A DNA stretch of 9,368 bases from Bacillota bacterium (lineage in GTDB: Bacteria > Bacillota > Clostridia > Lachnospirales > WQUN01): assembly GCA_009782085.1 (NCBI GenBank), contig WQUN01000222.1, forward strand, positions 1 to 9,368, written 5' to 3'. Under the pieces are notes generated by a model. The model ran no database searches and had not been told where the DNA came from. It saw nothing but the letters and a program-made list of their open reading frames with translations. Position numbers and translations under genes: made by a program. This document shows positions 6,660-9,368 of this stretch, piece after piece (within the stretch, counting starts at the first letter, position 1; each line of letters starts with the position of its first letter).

Positions 6660-8105
6660 GTGAATAAACGTATTTCAGGCTGTGTTCTGGTTATGGCGGT
6701 CATTTTCGCGGCGGCGGGGTTTCCCGCTCGGGGGGCGTGGGCCGCTGAGGCTCCGGCGGCGGCCGCTTCGTCTTCGGCCGGCGGGGAGCCGTCGCCGTGG
6801 GCCCGGGCGGACGTGGATAGGGCGGTTTTGTTGGGCCTCGCGCCGGCGGATTTGCGGTCGTCCTATACGCTGCCCGTTACCCGCGCCGAATTCTGCGCCG
6901 CGGCCGTTTTGTTCTGCGAGACGCAGACCGGCGCGGTAATAACGCGCCTTTCGAGATTTGAAGATACCGACGACCTGAACGTCATGAAAATGGCGGGGCT
7001 GGGCGTGGCGGCAGGCGTGGGCGGCGGCAGGTTCGCGCCGGACGAGCCGCTGACTCGCGAACAGGCCGCTGCGATACTGGCCCGCCTTGCCGACGTCATG
7101 GGGATGCCGCTGACAGACCGGGATCAGGCCCTGGCCCAGGCCGCGTCCTACGCCGACGCCGCCGGGATCTCGGTCTGGGCCGCCGTGAGCGTCGGGCAGA
7201 TGCGGGCGGCGGGCGTCATGGTTTCCACGGGCGGCAATGAGTTTTCGCCGAAAAGCCCGTATACCAGGGAACAGGGCATTGTAACCGTACTGAGGCTGTA
7301 CGACGCGCTGAAAAACATGCCTCCGGCGGAGGCTCAAACGGCCGAGCAGGCGGCTCCGGAAGCGGCAACGCCCAAACCGGCCGTTCCCGAACCGGCTGCA
7401 ACGCCCAAACCTGCGGCGCCCGAAGCGGCAGCTCCCGCGCCGGCGGCAACTCCCGCGCCGGCGCGAAATTACGATTATAAGGCCTGGGGCCTGGGGTGCG
7501 GCGCAATCCTGGCCGAGAGGAACGGCTTCGATCCCTACGAGTACGGAATGCTCGACGCAAACGCCGTGGGCAGCGCCGAGTCCATGCGCGCCATGCTGAA
7601 AAGCTCGTGGGGCGTCGGCGGCCGCGCCGACCTGATCGACTTAATCGGCCGAATGACCGACAACGGCCACAGCGCCGAGTTCGCCGGGGCTTACGATTAC
7701 GTCTCGTCGCTTTCGGCCGCGGAATACCAAAATCTTTTGAGCCGGTTGTCGGGCAATGAGACGTACATGTGGCCGCTGACCAAGGCACTCGGGGACAAAT
7801 GGGGAGGCAGGCGGATAAAGGCGTGGGACTGGTTCCGGATGATCCATCTGGCGGCCTGGGGCTATGTCGCGGGGTATGTGGACCTGGAGGAATCGCACGG
7901 GCTGATGGACCCCGTCATAGACCGCCTGCGCGCCAATTTTTCCTCCTGGGACGAGGCCACGGACAATTACATGGACGGCTACGCATGGTGGTCGCGGACG
8001 GACGTCTCTTTGCCAGGCACGGAGTATCGGACGCGCCTGGGGATATATGAGGACCTCAAGGCTTCCGGCGGGGCGGCGCTGTTCGACCCGTCGGTATGGA
8101 AATGA
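6660..8105 (+). CDS. exported SLH-domain protein with C-terminal DUF1266 domain
   Basis: The protein has 481 residues. A signal peptide (MNKRISGCVLVMAVIFAAAG, cleavage likely after AWA near 28) is followed by three SLH modules at about 46-91, 97-146 and 163-216, each with the conserved T-R-A/E-E motif (TRAEF 74-78, TREQA 132-136, TREQG 202-206). SLH modules bind secondary cell-wall polymer, so the protein should sit on the outer face of the wall. A Pro/Ala-rich linker with repeated PAATPKPA and PAPAATPAPA blocks spans about 221-269. Residues 273-466 look like DUF1266: WGLGCGAILAERNGF, SSWGVGGRADLIDLI, IKAWDWFRMIHLAAWGYVAGY and SSWDEATDNYMDGYAWW. That domain has no known activity. The GTG start is supported by AGGAGG. 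The gene is divergent from the amidase and ends in a strong terminator. The SLH call is firm; the DUF1266 call rests on motif memory. Confidence 0.85.
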   Translation: MNKRISGCVLVMAVIFAAAGFPARGAWAAEAPAAAASSSAGGEPSPWARADVDRAVLLGLAPADLRSSYTLPVTRAEFCAAAVLFCETQTGAVITRLSRFEDTDDLNVMKMAGLGVAAGVGGGRFAPDEPLTREQAAAILARLADVMGMPLTDRDQALAQAASYADAAGISVWAAVSVGQMRAAGVMVSTGGNEFSPKSPYTREQGIVTVLRLYDALKNMPPAEAQTAEQAAPEAATPKPAVPEPAATPKPAAPEAAAPAPAATPAPARNYDYKAWGLGCGAILAERNGFDPYEYGMLDANAVGSAESMRAMLKSSWGVGGRADLIDLIGRMTDNGHSAEFAGAYDYVSSLSAAEYQNLLSRLSGNETYMWPLTKALGDKWGGRRIKAWDWFRMIHLAAWGYVAGYVDLEESHGLMDPVIDRLRANFSSWDEATDNYMDGYAWWSRTDVSLPGTEYRTRLGIYEDLKASGGAALFDPSVWK

Positions 8106-8122
8106 CACGCGGCGTACGACAA

Positions 8123-8168
8123 AAAACGCCTTCCGGCGGATTCGGAAACCCGCACCGGAAGGCGTTTT
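8123..8168. terminator. bidirectional intrinsic terminator between convergent genes
   Basis: Perfect 14-base arms, AAAACGCCTTCCGG (8123-8136) and its complement (8155-8168), enclose an 18-base loop. T-rich tracts follow on both strands: TTTTATATATT on plus, TTTTTT on minus. It stands 18 bases after the SLH stop and downstream of the InlB-repeat gene stop, so it can serve both. Confidence 0.9.
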
Positions 8169-8199
8169 ATATATTCATTTCATGCATATCCGCCCGCTT

Positions 8200-8221
8200 C
8201 GGTAAAACCGGCGTTTTGCCG
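8200..8221. repeat. short hairpin in the convergent intergenic region
   Basis: CGGTAAAAC, loop CGGC, then GTTTTGCCG pair over nine positions with one wobble. No T-run follows on either strand, so it is not a standard terminator. Function is unknown; the rest of 8169-8305 shows nothing I can name. Confidence 0.3.
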
Positions 8222-8305
8222 TGCCCTGCGGGCCTCGGCGGAACGCACTGGCATTATACGGCGAGCGGAGCCTTGCAACTGCCGCTTTACACCGATAATT
8301 TTCCG

Positions 8306-9368
8306 CTATAGTCGTTTCGTTTGAAATCGAGCTTCAAACTTCGCGCGATAGAACATTGGTCGTTTCGCGCTCGTTTTCAGCTCATTGTAGACTACCGTCC
8401 TGGCCAAGACCGCGCTTCCGCCGGCGGAATCGAACCTCACCGTGTAGGTGATCTGTTTCCATCTGGCGGTCAGCGTGAAGCTGGACGTGACGGGGCCGGT
8501 GAAGCTGTACGGCGCCAAAGCGTAGGCCGCGTACCAGCCGGTGAAGGTATAGCCTTCCCTGACAGGGTCGGCGGGTTTCTGGAGCTGGGAGCCGTACGTC
8601 GCCGTGACCGCCGCCACGGGGCTTCCGCCGGCGGAATCGAAGGTGACCATATAGTTCCTTATGTCCCATCCGGCTTTCAGGGCCAGATCCCCCGCGACCG
8701 GCGCGGAGAAGTCATAAGGCGCGCCGTCCAGGTACCAGCCGTTGAAGGTGTACCCCGTTCTCACGGGGTCCGCCGGTTTCGAAACAGGGTTGCCGCTGTA
8801 TACCGTCCTGGACGGGACCGCGCTTCCGCCGTTGGAATCGAACGTCACCTTATAGGTGATCTGTTGCCATCTGGCGGTCAGCGTAAAGTCGAACGTTACG
8901 GGGCCGGTGAAGGTGTAGGCGAATATGCCGTAATACCAGCCGGCGAAGTTGTAGCCGTCTCTCGTCGGGTTCGCGGGTTTGACGGCCTGCGAGCCGTAAA
9001 GCACGCCCTGGGAGGGCACCGGGCTTCCGCCCGCCGAATCAAATGTGACCGTGAGGGTTTTCGTCTCCCAAACGGCTGTGAGCGTTATGTCGGAATACAC
9101 GGGCGCGGCGAAGTCGTACGCCGCGCCGTCGAGCGTCCAGCCCAAAAAGTTGCTTCCGGCCCTGGACGGGTTCGACGGCTTTGCCGCCGCGGCCCCGTAG
9201 GCGACCGTTCTGGCCGCAACCGGCGTGCCGCCGTTGGAATCGAAGGTCACCTTGTAGGTGATCCGCGTCCATCTGGCGGTCAGCGTGAAGTCAAACGTTA
9301 CCGCGCCGGTGAAGGTATAGGCGTATATGCCGTAATACCAGCCGGCGAAGGTGTAGCCTTCCCTCGTG
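8306..9368 (-). CDS. InlB B-repeat (Listeria-Bacteroides repeat) surface protein, N-terminus beyond the window
   Basis: The frame is open from the right edge to a TAG at 8306, about 353 residues, so this is the C-terminal part of a larger protein. It consists of beta-rich repeats of 67-69 residues of the InlB B-repeat (Flg_new) type. The consensus is VTFDS-N/A-GGS at the start, KPADP.R.GY.F.GWY in the middle, and Y.F..PV..D.TLTARW at the end. A partial unit, four full units and a broken fifth are present. Such repeats are known from secreted or wall-attached proteins of Firmicutes and Bacteroidetes, often in adhesins. Odd points: the fifth unit breaks off near 8381 into an unrelated basic tail of about 24 residues (KRPMFYRAKFEARFQTKRL), and no LPXTG signal, SLH module or membrane anchor is seen at this end. 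Anchoring may be N-terminal. The apparent start at 9250 (GTG) is only a valine codon within a repeat. Confidence 0.85.
   Translation of the reverse strand, partial: TREGYTFAGWYYGIYAYTFTGAVTFDFTLTARWTRITYKVTFDSNGGTPVAARTVAYGAAAAKPSNPSRAGSNFLGWTLDGAAYDFAAPVYSDITLTAVWETKTLTVTFDSAGGSPVPSQGVLYGSQAVKPANPTRDGYNFAGWYYGIFAYTFTGPVTFDFTLTARWQQITYKVTFDSNGGSAVPSRTVYSGNPVSKPADPVRTGYTFNGWYLDGAPYDFSAPVAGDLALKAGWDIRNYMVTFDSAGGSPVAAVTATYGSQLQKPADPVREGYTFTGWYAAYALAPYSFTGPVTSSFTLTARWKQITYTVRFDSAGGSAVLARTVVYNELKTSAKRPMFYRAKFEARFQTKRL
8311..8367. repeat. small direct and inverted repeats in the tail of the InlB-repeat gene
   Basis: GTCGTTTCG occurs at 8311-8319 and again at 8359-8367. Beside the first copy, GTTTGAA (8319-8325) and TTCAAAC (8333-8339) form a perfect 7-base inverted repeat with a 7-base loop. 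The segment is visibly less GC-rich than the repeats. It may belong to a dispersed element; that is an inference. Confidence 0.35.
8441..9368 (-). repeat. tandem InlB B-repeat array with a two-unit super-repeat
   Basis: Full units occupy 9250-9050, 9049-8849, 8848-8648 (67 codons each) and 8647-8441 (69 codons), preceded by a partial unit to 9368 and followed by a broken one at 8440-8381. Two types alternate: one with YYGI.AYTFTG.VTFDF, the other with LDGA.YDF.APV. DNA at 9273-9368 matches 8871-8966 at 86 of 96 positions (my count), a spacing of 402 bases or two units. Confidence 0.85.

Noticed and set aside
6660..6720. Lipoprotein signal in the SLH protein because of C8
   Set aside because: The cysteine lies before the hydrophobic core, not after a lipobox; an AWA-type signal peptidase I site fits better.

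Overview
The window looks like chromosome of a fairly GC-rich anaerobic Firmicute, probably Clostridia-like. The reasons are strong AGGAGG-type ribosome sites, SLH (S-layer homology) and InlB B-repeat surface proteins, a cell-wall amidase with a copper-amine-oxidase-type N-terminal domain, and an MetY-type sulfhydrylase. The lineage is an inference from protein style; no rRNA or other marker is present.

Layout. On the minus strand, read from 6500 down to the left edge, lie six genes in a row: a secreted N-acetylmuramoyl-L-alanine amidase (6500-4242), a HEPN protein (4163-3753) overlapping a minimal nucleotidyltransferase (3786-3469), threonyl-tRNA synthetase without a TGS domain (3428-1647), O-acetylhomoserine sulfhydrylase (1600-335), and a GNAT acetyltransferase cut by the left edge (308-1). 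Gaps are 78, -34, 40, 46 and 26 bases, and I see no terminator in any of them, so read-through from the amidase promoter is possible. Divergent from the amidase, on the plus strand, is an exported SLH protein with a C-terminal DUF1266 domain (6660-8105). A bidirectional terminator follows (8123-8168), then the 3' part of a minus-strand InlB-repeat surface protein that runs off the right edge (8306-9368).

How they fit together. The right half is cell-envelope biology: a wall hydrolase and a wall-anchored protein share a 159-base divergent promoter region holding two related palindromes, next to a repetitive surface protein. The left half is ordinary metabolism and translation (ThrRS, homocysteine synthesis). 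Between them sits a HEPN-MNT pair, a toxin-antitoxin-like module, in a patch of clearly lower GC (about 40-45% in hand-counted 60-base lines, against 72-80% in neighbouring thrS and amidase lines), which suggests acquisition.

The best candidates for something undescribed are the HEPN-MNT islet placed directly in front of thrS, with a HEPN that lacks the classical RNase motif; the SLH-DUF1266 fusion; and the InlB-repeat gene, which has a two-unit super-repeat and an abrupt unrelated tail. I see no RNA genes, CRISPR array or transposase.
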